Source: Areca catechu
Taxonomy: Eukaryota; Streptophyta; Magnoliopsida; Arecales; Arecaceae
Reading direction: 5' to 3'
NCBI GenBank assembly: GCA_021397845.1
Contig: CM038052.1
Location: forward strand, 40,718,449 to 40,782,448
Length of the DNA: 64,000 nucleotides
The position numbers and the translations under genes are program-made. Shown one piece after another: positions 31,925-42,584 of the stretch. The stretch's first letter is position 1, and each line of letters opens with the position of its first letter. The notes beneath the pieces are model-generated. The model had not been told where the DNA came from. It saw nothing but the letters and a program-made list of their open reading frames with translations, and made no database searches.

Positions 31925-33441
31925 AAGATTTTCAAAAGATTTTTCAAAAACTTTTAATAATTTTTAAAAGTCTTTTCAAAATTTTAAAGTTTAAAAGTTT
32001 GTTCTTACCCCCTAACTTAAATATCGCTATCCCTAATGGTATAAACAAGTTCAATAAATAAATTCAAACATAAAAATAAAAAAAATTATATAGGAATAGA
32101 GGTTACACAAGAAGAGGAGCTTATCAACAAGATAAAAGCTACCATCATCAACTTTGATTAAGATTTTTTTATATTTTTTATAATATTTGTTATTATTTTT
32201 ATTTTATTTGTAAGGGTATAAAAATAAATATTGGGTTGCCTCCCAATAAATATTAAGTTTAACATCTTCAGCTGGATATTATGAGGGAGTCCAATAAATG
32301 ATTAACTTTAATATGTCTCTCATAACATCAAAAGGATAAGGCCAATCAGGAGGCCTTATCATCATGGCAGAAAATCATTCATAAAGTACTCTATGATGAT
32401 TAGCCCGACTCGATAAAGTAAACTGGGCAAGCATGTATCCCAGGATTTAAAATGATTATTATAATTTATATGATAATTAGAAAGGGGTTGTACTTGTTTG
32501 GCCGAGATTGGAGATGGTAGTTTAAAAATTTCTTTAATTATGGGTTGGTTTACCCTACTCCCCTTCTCGGGTATGATATGTTTGATCAATGTCCCTTTCT
32601 ATTTTAAATTTAGACACCTTTTTTAGATTAATATTAGACCCGTCTCCATATATTGTTTTAATACTATAGAAAGGTTTTGAAGGCAATTCTCAAAATTGGT
32701 GCCGAATACGGAGAAATCAATTATAAAATTTCTAAGATCATGATCCCTCATTTCAGTAATATCCCATCCAATAGCTTCTTTATACGTCTTTAGAGTACCA
32801 TTAAATTGGGCTTCCTAGGTAAGGCTCATTGAGGAAATTTCAATGAGTACATCAGGAAGTGATTTTAGTTTTAGATTAGATGGTAATTCTAACAAAGGGG
32901 CTATTGGTGGGCTAGGTGACGGCTTTTATTGTTAATCATCAAAAGTGGGGTGGTTTCAAAGTAGGGTATTGGTACTGGATTATTCTCTTGTGAGGTATAC
33001 CCATCCACATTAAATTATCTACCCTAAGTTGAGCCAGGTAAGGATCTAACAAATCCCGAGGAAAAATTGTGGGGGTAGCCTTCTCTATTAAGTTATGTAT
33101 TTGTGGTTTTTGGAAGGTCTTTACTAATTCTATCATTGCATCTATTTGTTCTCCCATCCCATTAAAAGGCATGGATAATTCTAGGTTACTAGGGAATGGG
33201 GCTATAAGTGAGTGGGATAATGATGAAATTGGTTAATCCCGCAAGTTTAATTCTCCATGTATTTTTTTGCCCTAGCCAAATTATATATACTGGTCTTTAT
33301 GGTTATGCAAAGTTATTCTAAGACCATTTCATTCTCGAGTGCCAGAGTCGATTGTTCAGGAAAAGCTAGAGGGTCATTAAAATCTTGAGCTAAGTATGGT
33401 CCCTCTAAGCTACTCTCGAGTTAACTAGGTAGTTCACCTCC
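31925..33441 (-). pseudogene. Athila/Tat-type Ty3/gypsy remnant Y: fused RT fragment and 3' region
   Basis: Read on the minus strand from 33441: a gag-linker segment (33172-32939: MGEQIDAMIEL, LLDPYLAQLRVDN); then LPSNLKLKSLPD and KEAIGWDITEM, the N-terminal edge of an Athila/Tat-type RT. This runs without the fingers and palm into FSVFGTNFENCLQNLSIVLK, the stretch just after the catalytic DD. Next come HIIPEKGSRVNQPIIKEIFKL and RPPDWPYPFDVM (start of RNase H). Then the sequence jumps to noncoding DNA with the Athila/Tat-like block TTGGGAGGCAACCCAA (32231-32248) and a G-run motif (about 32007-32020). Stops are frequent. Confidence 0.75.
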
Positions 33442-35061
33442 TGATGGGGATCCAGGGTAGGTTCAGGTTCTTTTTCTATTTTTTCTTATTTTCTCAGATT
33501 TTTTTTTTATTTTTCTTATTCCTGCTATTCCACCTATTCCTGCTATTCCACCTTTATCCCAATCTTATTCCCGATTTATTCCTACACTATTCCATCTTCT
33601 CCCATGAATTTTTTTAAACTCCCAAACCCTTGCCGCCGCCCACTCCGGCCCCAGATCCGGTCCGCCCGACCCCCGGCCGCCCCCGTCGGACCGTCGCCAA
33701 TGCTCGTCGGCCCCCGCCCACGCCCGTGGGAAGACGAACGGACGCGGAGGCGTCCGCCCGCCATGGCCCATGGCTACCGCTGCCGTCGCCACCGTCGGCC
33801 TACTGCCCGCCACCATTCCTGCCGCCCGCCGGCTCTCGCCCGGCCGCCGGTGGGGTCCACCGCCGCCCACGCCCGTGGGAAGATGAACGGATGCGGGAGG
33901 CGTCCGTTCACCCACATGCGTTCGTGTGAAGCCGCCGCCTGACACCGTCGCCGCCGCCTGACACCGTCGCCGCCGCCTGACACCGTCGCCGCCGCCCACC
34001 TGCCGCCGTCCTGCCACCCCGCCGTCCGCCGGCCAAGGCCCGGCCACTGGAGCCCTCGACGGCATCCAGGAAATCCCACACCGAGGGAAGGCCAAACGGC
34101 ATGCCCTATGCATGCCGTGCCACCCCTGTGCCGCCTCGCCTGCAGCCCGTCGCCAGCCGTTCGCCACTCGCCGTCCGCCGGCCCCATCCGCCGCCCACTT
34201 CTCGGTCATCCGCTGGTGCCCCGTCGGAGTTGGTTCCCTCCATGTCCACGACCGTGAGATGAGTTTGCATGGCTTTCAGAGCAGTCCAATTTTCAGAACA
34301 GCATGCTTTCTGGAGCAGATCATCAAGTCAACATGCTTCTTAGAGCATATCAGCATCACTTTTGATGCAACACGAATTTTGATGTAATTTATTTTCCTTT
34401 TTTTAATTTTCTTAGAGGCTAAGAAACTGAGGGGTTTGGTTTTTCTATACAAAGGCCCCCTCTCCCCCTAGATCAGATGATTTGATAAAATTTTTGAGGT
34501 TCTCCATTAGTTCTGGTTCTGGGCTAAGGTCCGTTTGCCTTCATTCACTATTGTGTGGATAATGGGTTCGTTGGGGGGTGTGAGAGTCCTGCATTGTGGA
34601 TGATGGGTTCGAGCACCCTAGTTATCTCCTATCTCATCTTCTTTATCCTCTCGTGTCCTTTGAGAGTCACCCTTGTGGCTCTATGAGAGCCCTACTTTGT
34701 GGATGATGGGTTCGATGAGAGCTCAGGGTAGCTGGTGATTTAATCCCTCGGGAGGGTAGCTATGTGCTTTGATCCCTCAGGAGGGTAGCTTTATACTTTG
34801 ACCCCTGACTTTCTGTGTGCGTCTCCCTATTAGAGTGAGTCCCAAGGCCATGAGTTCCAGCTCCCAATCCCCCATCTCCATCTTTCCTTCGCCACCTCCA
34901 CCAAGAAAATTGAAAACAAAAGATATCAGCTCTTTTAGGGTTTTAGTTTTAGTGTCACCCTAGTCCCGGGAGGCTTCTTAGCCCTCCCACGATCCTAGTT
35001 TGTTAGGTGTCTTTCCCTTTTCCAAATAACCCAGGTTACATCGAGTCTGTGTCCCGCATCA
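33442..35061 (+). repeat. First (complete) LTR of X
   Basis: Contains a T-rich start, then a very CpG-rich 600 bp (33630-34210) with a 19-bp unit CGCCGCCTGACACCGTCGC repeated about three times at 33931-33990. The later part has repeats of GTGGATGATGGGTTCG (about 34553, 34597, 34699) and GGGAGGGTAGCT (about 34750-34790). Pro/Ala/Arg-rich ORFs on both strands across the CpG-rich part come from composition. Confidence 0.8.
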
Positions 35062-35065
35062 ATTT

Positions 35066-35077
35066 TGGTATCAAAGC
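35066..35077 (+). promoter_or_regulatory. Primer-binding site of X
   Basis: TGGTATCAAAGC, one mismatch from the tRNA-iMet complement, four bases after the LTR end. Confidence 0.8.
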
Positions 35078-35146
35078 GAGTTGTGGATTAGGGTGTGCTC
35101 TATTTTTTGAATTCGACGGAGTCGAGTTCTTCGTGGTAGAGGAGAA

Positions 35147-35604
35147 TGATGGGGATCCAAGGCAGGTTCAGGTTCTTTTTCTATTTTTTTCTTATTTTCT
35201 CATATTTTTTTAATTTTTCCTATTCCCACTATTCCACCTATTCCTGCTATTCCACCTTTATCCCAATCTTATTTTCGATTTATTCCTACACTATTCCATC
35301 TTCTCCTATGATTTTTATTAAACTCCAAAACCATAGTCGCCGCCCCCTCTGGCCCCATATCCGGTCCGCCCGACCCCTTGCCGCCCCCGCCGGACCGCCG
35401 CCGATGCTCACCAGCCCCCGCCCTCACCGGAGAAGCCACCGCCGCCGCCCACACCCGTAAGAAGATGAACGGACGCGGAGGCATCCGCCCGCCTTGGCCC
35501 ATGGCCGCCGCTGCCGTCGCCGTTGTTGGCCTGCTGCCCGTCGCCGTTCCCGCCGCCCGCCGGCTCTCGCCCGACCGTCGGTGGGGTCCGCCGCCACCCA
35601 CGTG
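35147..35604 (+). repeat. Truncated second LTR of X
   Basis: It starts TGATGGGGATCC and is collinear with 33442-33873, with an additional ~35 bp near 35409-35450. It breaks off in 'cacccacg' and joins AT-rich Y' sequence. Confidence 0.82.
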
Positions 35605-35794
35605 ATTTAAAATTTAAAATTTAAAAGTTTATTCCTACCCCCCAACTTAAATACCATTGTTCCTAATGGTATAAACAAGTTTAAGAAATAAATTCAAACC
35701 ATAAGGACAAAAAAAATATATAGGGATAAAGATTACCCAAAAAGAGGAGCTTATTAACAAGATAAAGGCTGCCATCATCTACTTGGATTAGGAT

Positions 35795-35831
<37 letters not shown>

Positions 35832-37600
35832 TTATTTTTATTTTATTTGTAAGGGTATAAAAATAAATATTTGGTTGGCTCTCAATAAGTTCTAAGTTTA
35901 ACATCTTCAGCCAAATATTATGGAGTCCAATAGTTGATTAACTTTAATATGTCCCTCATAACATCAAAAGGACAAGGCCAATCAGGAGACCTTGTCATCA
36001 TGGTAAAAAATTATTCATAGAGTACTATATGACGATTAGCCCAACTCAATAAAGTATACTAGGAAAGTATATTATCCCAGGATTTAAAATGATTATTATA
36101 CTTTATATGATAATTAAGAAGGGGTTGTGCTTGTTGGGCCAAGATTGGAGATGGTAGTTTAAAAATTTCTTCAACTATGGGTTGGTCTACTTTACTCCCC
36201 TTTTCGGGTATAATGTGTTTGGTCAATGTCCCTTCTCATTTTAAATTTAGATATCTTTTCCAGATTAATATTAGACCTATATCCATACATTATTTTAATA
36301 TCATGGAAAGGTTTTGAAGGCAGTTCTCAAAATTGGTATCAAATATGGAGAAATTAATTATAAAATTTCTAAGATCATAATCCCTCATTTCAGTAATATC
36401 CCACCTGATAGCTTCTTTATGTGCTTTTAGAGTACCACTAAGTTGGACTTCTTGGGTAAGGTTCATTGAGGAAGTTTCAATGGGTGCATCAGGAAGTAGT
36501 TTTAGTTCTAAATTAGATGGTAATTATAACAAAGGGGCTATTGGTGGGCTAGGCGATGGTTCTTGTTGTTCGTCATCAAAAGTGGAGTGGTTTCAAAGTA
36601 GGGTATTGGTATTGGATTATTCACTTGTAAGGTATACTCATCTACATTAAAATTATCTATCCTAAGTTGAGCCAGGTAAGGATCTAACAAATATTGAGGA
36701 AGAATTATGGGGGTAGCCTCCTCTATTAAGTTATGTGTTTGTTGTTCTTGGGAGGTCTCTACTAATTCCATCATTACATCTATTTGTTCTCCCATCCCAT
36801 TAAAAGTCATGGATAATCCTAGGTTACTAAGGAATGGGGCCATAGGTAAGTGGGATAATAATGAAATTGGTTAGTCCCGTAAGTTTAATTTCTCTATGTA
36901 TTTTTCTGTCTTAGTCAAATTATCTATATTGGTCTTTATGATTAAGCAAAGTTATTCTAAGACCATTTCATTCCTAAGACCCAGAGTTGATTGTTTAGGA
37001 AAAGCTAGAGGGTCATTAAAATCTTGAGCTATGTATGGTCCCTCTAGGTTACTCTTGAGTTGACTAGGTAGTTCACCTCCTTCCTCGCTATTAAGCATAA
37101 TTAATCGTTGATCAGTTTAATTTATTAGTTTATCGATAGGTTACTGTTGGGCTATAATCATTTATTGAAATTGAGTAAACCTATTGACATCTAGGTTGGT
37201 CTGTAGAGGAGGTGGGTATGATGCTTGCTGAACCTTTTCTTCAAATAATAGACCATAATTAGTTAGAGAAGATTGATAATGGAGAAAGGACTGATCATAA
37301 TAGGGTGTATCTATGAACAAAGATCCTTGGGTTATCGAGGTAACCATTGGGTATGGTTGCCACGAAAAGTCTGGTTGAGCCTCCCAACCTGAATTATAAG
37401 CATTATAGTATGGATTATTTCTTAAGATATAGGCTGTTTGGGTTTCATCTTGATAAACTTGGTCATATATAAACTCAAAAAATTGGTATCTGATTGGACA
37501 TTCACTCCTAAAGTGAGTGGGACTCGAAGAAACTTAGTGTGCTAGGAGAAAGGGTACTTTATTATAGGATTCATTCTTCTAGTACTAATTCAGTCTATCG
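35605..37600 (-). pseudogene. Athila/Tat-type Ty3/gypsy remnant Y': gag end and fused RT fragment
   Basis: Minus-strand order: a decayed zinc-knuckle region (SSSPTHFRSECPI near 37530-37490); NNPYYNAYNSGWEAQPDFSW, the usual post-knuckle stretch of Athila/Tat gag; an open 61-codon piece (37347-37162); the MGEQIDVMMELVE segment (36843-36538); then LKLLPDAP and KEAIRWDITEM fused to INFSIFDTNFENCLQNL as in Y, and PDWPCPFDVM. The Athila/Tat-like 3' block is decayed at 35871-35890. Y and Y' are collinear over about 1.5 kb and share the same RT deletion. So they descend from one deleted element. Confidence 0.76.
35793..35829. repeat. (ATTT)n microsatellite
   Basis: About nine ATTT units. The equivalent place in Y (32165-32215) is only T-rich, so the run expanded in this copy. 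Confidence 0.9.
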
Positions 37601-38898
37601 GATTATTCTAATTATTTGGATATGCAATCAAAATTTTAGATTTGAGCAATCCTTATTTATTTATTATTATTATTATTATTACTAATTTTTTTAAAGAGGA
37701 GTGGTGAGATAAAGAAGGAGAAGAGTTCCAAAAAAATGGCCTAAGAAATCCTAAAGCTAAAAGAGAGAAGAAGAATTAGTTAGGATTTGGTATTATTTAC
37801 AAACAAGTTAGCATAACATGGACTCTCTATCCTAGGATTATCCTCAATCTAGATAATTTCTAACTATCAACATAACCTTGGAGCCTTCCATGTTAGAAAC
37901 TGACTAATCAACCGGCTAAGTAAGTGTAAGATCAGTAGGGGTCCCCTTGTTACTTTCTTTAGACACCGATTAAATTGGCCAGATCAGTCAACAAAACCAA
38001 TTAAAAATTACATTTCTTCAAAACTACATCATCCTTGAACCCCTTTCCTAGACATCACTTAATCAACCAATCCTGGCTCGATCTAACTCTTTTAGGTGCC
38101 TTAGCCTTTTGAGCTCGAGTTCCTTAGGAGCTAGTGTCTAATTGATTTTAATTATCAGGCTTAGATAAATGCAAGATGCAGGATAATGGTTTGTGGGCCA
38201 AGGAAGGGTGATCAAATTCTTACCTTATTTTATTTTACGGGTTAATGTCCTTAAGATAGTTTATGAAAATATGAAATACAAAATAGGAAGGTATCCTAAA
38301 CAAGTAATAAGCTTTTAAGTTTTAGTTAATTACTCTATTTTAGTTAAGTATTACGTGGTATTTTTGTTTTCTTTTTATATTATGTTATTTCAAGCAAGAG
38401 AGGTAAAAGATAGAATTTAAACTTGGTTAATTAGGTGTGTGAAAAATAAAACTAAAATTAGGTTGAGCAAATAAAGAAACTATAGATCTTATAATTAAGG
38501 AAAGAAATCAAAGCAGTATTTAGGGTAGTTAATTAAAAAGTTAAGTAATAATTTTTTTAGGTTAATTTTTTGAAAAGTAAAAAACTAAAAAAGGATTTCT
38601 TTTCATAAAAAAGGAAACAAATCTAAAAAAATGGGTAGGTTTTTTTAAAAAAGGAGATTAATAAAAGAAAACAAAAAAAAATTTGGTTAATATGAAAAGG
38701 TAGAAATTAATTAAAAGTAATTAAAAAAAGAAATTAATCTCGGGTTATGATTGATCTCACCAAAATCAGAAAAATTTCCTTTTCCTCCTTTTTTTATTTT
38801 TTTATTTTTTGGCTTTTTTGGATCTACAAAAAAAAGAAAATTTAGTACACCAAATTTATAAAAAATCAAAGAGATAAAAAATGTTAGCATTCATGCCT
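37601..38898 (-). other. Y' leader / N-terminal gag region, no readable ORF
   Basis: About 1.3 kb between the PBS and the gag remnant. It is very AT-rich with A and T runs (38560-38880) and an ATT run at about 37662-37681. By position it should hold the leader and the start of gag, but I can read no conserved protein in it. Confidence 0.5.
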
Positions 38899-38899
38899 T

Positions 38900-38921
38900 T
38901 TCTGGCAATGGTGCAAAAACT
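38900..38921 (-). promoter_or_regulatory. Decayed tRNA-Asp-type primer-binding site of Y'
   Basis: Minus strand after the LTR reads AGTTTTTGCACCATTGCCAG. This resembles the Athila/Tat PBS (TGGCGCCGTTGCCGGGGA, tRNA-Asp type), with every CG changed to CA as expected from C-to-T decay. Confidence 0.7.
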
Positions 38922-40572
38922 TGTTAGACCGCGATGTTATCATTAAGATACCATGGTTATTAGTTTAATTAACTGATTTATAAATATAATTTAAAGCATG
39001 TAGAAAGGATGAATCGGGTCGAATCCATGAAGAAGATAGTGCATAGAATGGTTTGAAATCTTTAACTTTTATAAAATAAAAGAGAATGATTTAAAGTTGG
39101 GAAAATAGAAATTAAAAGTATGGAAGAAAAATAAAACTCGGGTACATTTGATCTTTTAGTAAGATCTTAGTATCTACTTGCAAGAAAAATAAATAATAGA
39201 AATTTAAATTACATAAAAAAACTAATTACAAGGAATTGAAAATAATAACTAAATAAACTATGAAAAGCAATAACAAGGACTCCGAAGTTGATTGGTACAG
39301 CCTTGTTGGAAAGTTGGTTGATATCATGTTGCCTTCTTTCACTGTACTTCGTGTAGCAAACTAGCCTTCCTCTTCTTTCTCTTTAGATCTTGATCTTGGA
39401 GATGGACTAGGATTAAAGATGGTGTAGGGGGCAGACTCTTCTCTAAGAAATCTCACTTTTAGAGGCCAACCTGTAATCCAAAGCTATATCCTTTACCCTA
39501 TATCGTATCTTCTCTCTAAGATAATTTCTTCTTAGCCCAGAGATCCTTTAAATAAAGCTCGTTTAGGGCTTAGTCTCGATCAAATTTGGACTCAATCAAG
39601 CTCCATATCAGTTAAATATTGTATAAAGAAATCTAGACCATTAATCTATCACATGATGCATTGATTGCTGTGTTCCTTCTCAGGTAGCAGAATCCAACCT
39701 GGACTCTCATTGGATCTCCGAATCCCTGAATTTAACTAGGACTTGAACTTCGCTCCTCCCGATCAAGTGGCCGGTAGAAGGTGGCAACATCATTTGCCAT
39801 GGTGGTTAGGGGATCGAACAACAGAGAAATGGAAAAGGGGTAGCTGGTTGAGAACAAACGACCGGCCAAGGCAAAGTGGTGGTCGGTGGTGGAGGGTTGC
39901 AACTTCTCTAACAGTCATGATCATGGCAATGCTTGGCGATGGGCAAAAAAGTTTGGCCAGTGGTGTTGATGGTGGTAATAGAGATGGCGGACGGATGCAC
40001 ATCAGTGGTTTGGGTGGCCGATCGATGGGTAAAGGTGAATGCCGATGTCTTAGGGACCTTTTTGGTAGCCTCTCTGGCAATAGTCGATGATGGTGGCGAT
40101 GAAAAAAGGAAGAAGATGACCAATAGGGGATGCAGGCAAAGAGGGGAGACATGGCTGTGGCCGTCTTCAAGGTGGCTCTCCGATGACTTTTCCGGTGAAG
40201 GATAGCTCTTGTTGGCGAGGGAGATGGTGGGGGAAGGCTCTGGTGAACTGGAGGCTTGAAATGGCGGAGATGGTCCATGGACTAGCAGTAATGGCTGCTT
40301 GTGGATCGCCCAAGTTTCTATAGACCGAGTGGCCGGTTCATGGTGGACCGGCAGCTCCAAAAATCATGTAATTCATTCAAACTCTGATTTCAGGCTTAAT
40401 TGAACTCCGATTCTAGTGCCATTTGCACTATTAGACTCCAAAAATCAAGCTCTTTTAATCTATGGACTCATTTTCTACAAAATACTAATAAAAGGTATCA
40501 ATTCTTACTAAATATCAATTAATTAATACTTATTTTAATGGTTAAATTGGGATAATTGATAAACCTATCACA
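38922..40572 (-). repeat. 5' LTR of Athila/Tat-type element Y'
   Basis: Plus-strand ends TGTTAGACCGCG and CCTATCACA, that is TGTGATAGG...CTAACA in element sense, about 1.65 kb. Its GC-richer part (39745-40360) reads MDHLRHFKPPVHQ on the minus strand and is repeated, inverted, at 20080-20640. ORFs here look like by-products; no family fits. Confidence 0.68.
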
Positions 40573-40987
40573 TCCCTACCGGAAGGGCAATAGCAGCTTT
40601 AGTTGCCCCAGTGGACCTTAGGGTGTTGGAGGCAACTCCGGTCATTGCCTCTCCTACAGCCCCCTTCATTTTAGAAGAAGAGGAGCTATAGATGATTGGG
40701 CTCATGGTGTCTATATTGCTAGGGGACCGGTCATTACAAAGGTAACTGGAGAGAGGGAACCGATCACAACGGGTCCTTTAGTGATCAAGGTTGTAATAGA
40801 AGTTCTCCTAACCACTGCCAAAACATTATCAGGTGACGCGGTAGGAGGAACTAAAGTGCCTATTGTGATGAGATTACCATTAGTTTAGGTGGTAGCCAAG
40901 GTGCTTTCTACCATGGTTGAGTTGCTTGCAATCGAGGTGGCAAGAGAGATCACAGGCGAGGTTGGTGGAGAAGGGGGGCTATTGCAT
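40573..40987 (+). other. Unrecognised coding-like fragment
   Basis: About 415 bp between the Y' LTR and the G LTR. The plus strand reads valine/alanine-rich stretches in shifting frames (RVLEATPVIASPTAPFILEE, then VITKVTGEREPITTGPLVI and VVAKVLSTMVELLAIEVA) with stops. The composition suggests an old ORF tail rather than LTR. It ends in 'ggagaaggggggct', a polypurine-like run just before the G LTR, so it may be the tail of another element. Family unknown. Confidence 0.35.
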
Positions 40988-42448
40988 TGTTGGCTCTGTC
41001 CTGTGATTTTGATGAATAACAAAACGTTGAGTACATATTTTGTACTAATGATCAATTGTAGTTATGAGTTATAGGAATCAAGCACCTCAAATTCTCAAAG
41101 TTAGAGTATCAATGGCATGCTTTGGCATAAAGCATTTTTCATGATTTGAGGAGTCTTCTCCATCAAAAAGGATACAAATGTATTCAATTATTGTTTATAT
41201 ATGTTGTATTTAATTTCCATTGAATATCTTTATGTTTTTGGCTTGTTTGGCACTTGATTTTGAAAATTGCAGAACCAAGTGTCAATACCTGGGAGCTCAA
41301 GTGTCGACACTACAGCATTTTGCATGCAAAAGTTTTTCATGGCATGCCAAGTGTCGACACTCAAAACTCAAGTATTGACACCTGAAACTCAAGTGTCGAC
41401 AATTAAGTTCCCAAGTGTCGACTCAAGGCCTGAGAATTTTTGAAAATACAGAACATGCCTCTGAAGAATTTTTGTGCCAAGTATCGACACCTGAAAATCA
41501 AGTGTCGATACTTGAAAGTTCAAGTGTCGACACCTGGAAGCCAAGTGTCGATACCTGACAGCCAAGTGTTAATACCTGATAGCCAAGTGTCGACACTTGG
41601 GTTCTGACAGCCTCAATGGATCTATTTTTTGATAGCCTGATTTGATGGTTTTTAGCTCCTAACGGCTAGTTCTTGATCTCTAACGGTCTAAAATGATTTT
41701 TTGGATATTTTTCATGTATTTAAGCTTCACGAAACTCATTCATGAAGCAAGAGAAGAGAAAAAAATAAGAAAATATCCAAGAGTTAAAGGCATTCTTCAA
41801 GAACTCCACTTCCAAAAGCTAAAAAGGAGAGATTCCACTGAAAAAGCCTACATTCCTTTCATTTCATCTTTCCAAAAATGTTCTTGAAAAGATTCCAAGT
41901 CAAGACACATCAAGCAATCATCAAGGACCTTCAAAGATTCCTCATCCACTCTAAGAAGAGAGTTTGCTTGTATTTAAATTATTGTATTCTGAATTTATTT
42001 TCATTTGACCTAGCTTTCAAGGTTCTTGAAAGTATGTTGTAAGGTTGTTGGTGAGCCAAAACCAACTAGGGTTGACTTGTAGCCCAAAGACAAAACAAGT
42101 GTAAAGGTTTGTTGATGAGCCTAGGTGACAAAACTAACTTAGGTTTTGACTTGTGAGCCTTGGAAAACAAGTCGGCTATAAGCTTTGAAAAGATTATAGT
42201 GAAAATTTCCAAGGGAAGCTTGGGGAGTGGACATAGGTACTTGAAAAGTACCGAACCACTATAAAACTTGGTGTTTGTGTGTTACCTCTCTTTAATTGCT
42301 TGCATTTTATTTCCTACACTCTATTAATAATTTTTCCGCTGCATTTACTTAAGTGCTTTACCCACAAACACTACACAGTCTGTACATAATTGTTTTAATT
42401 TTTGAAAGACCCAATTCGCCCCTTCTTGGGCTCCTTTTCTGGGCAACA
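40988..42448 (+). repeat. 5' LTR of plus-strand Sirevirus G
   Basis: It starts TGTTGGCTCTGTCC and ends GGGCAACA, with a PBS and Sirevirus gag following. Between 41278 and 41595 there are about 12 copies of an AAGTGTCGACAC-type motif; the copy at 41585-41598 is a perfect 14-bp palindrome. Tandem units with 'gtgagcc' and 'aaaacaagt' lie near 42040-42180, as in the other Sirevirus LTRs. Confidence 0.88.
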
Positions 42449-42450
42449 AG

Positions 42451-42462
42451 TGGTATCAGAGC
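42451..42462 (+). promoter_or_regulatory. Primer-binding site of G
   Basis: TGGTATCAGAGC, an exact tRNA-iMet complement, two bases after the LTR end. Confidence 0.93.
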
Positions 42463-42505
42463 TCTAGTACTCTCTTATAGGTCCAAGGATCTTGAGTAAA
42501 AGATC

Positions 42506-42584
42506 ATGGCAGCCCAAATAGGTATGGGTGTTGTTGGAGGTCAAGCTTCAAATCGTCCCCCACTATTTAATGGCACAAACTATA
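42506..42584 (+). pseudogene. Sirevirus G gag, first 26 codons (split by H)
   Basis: The ATG at 42506 begins MAAQIGMGVVGGQASNRPPL, followed by FNGTNY, equivalent to the gag starts of E and S3. The reading stops at the H insertion and resumes at 44010. Confidence 0.85.

Larger units (their letters stand above)
33442..35604 (+). mobile_element. Element X: LTR retrotransposon with an 85-bp internal domain
   Basis: A ~1620-bp LTR (33442-35061, TGATGGGGATCC to CCCGCATCA) is followed by a PBS-like site, 85 bp in all of internal sequence (35062-35146) ending in the purine run GGTAGAGGAGAA, and then the start of a second LTR. That copy matches the first for about 457 bp and stops abruptly at about 35604, at the position equivalent to about 33873. 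No coding region exists between the LTRs. LTR ends resemble those of B, C and D. It separates two copies of the same Athila/Tat-type remnant, so no simple target duplication can be found. Confidence 0.8.

Noticed and set aside
33565..34209. 214-codon minus-strand Gly/Arg/Ala-rich ORF and the plus-strand Pro/Arg-rich ORFs opposite it
   Set aside because: They lie inside the CpG-rich part of the X LTR, overlap on both strands, and the second LTR copy does not preserve the frames.
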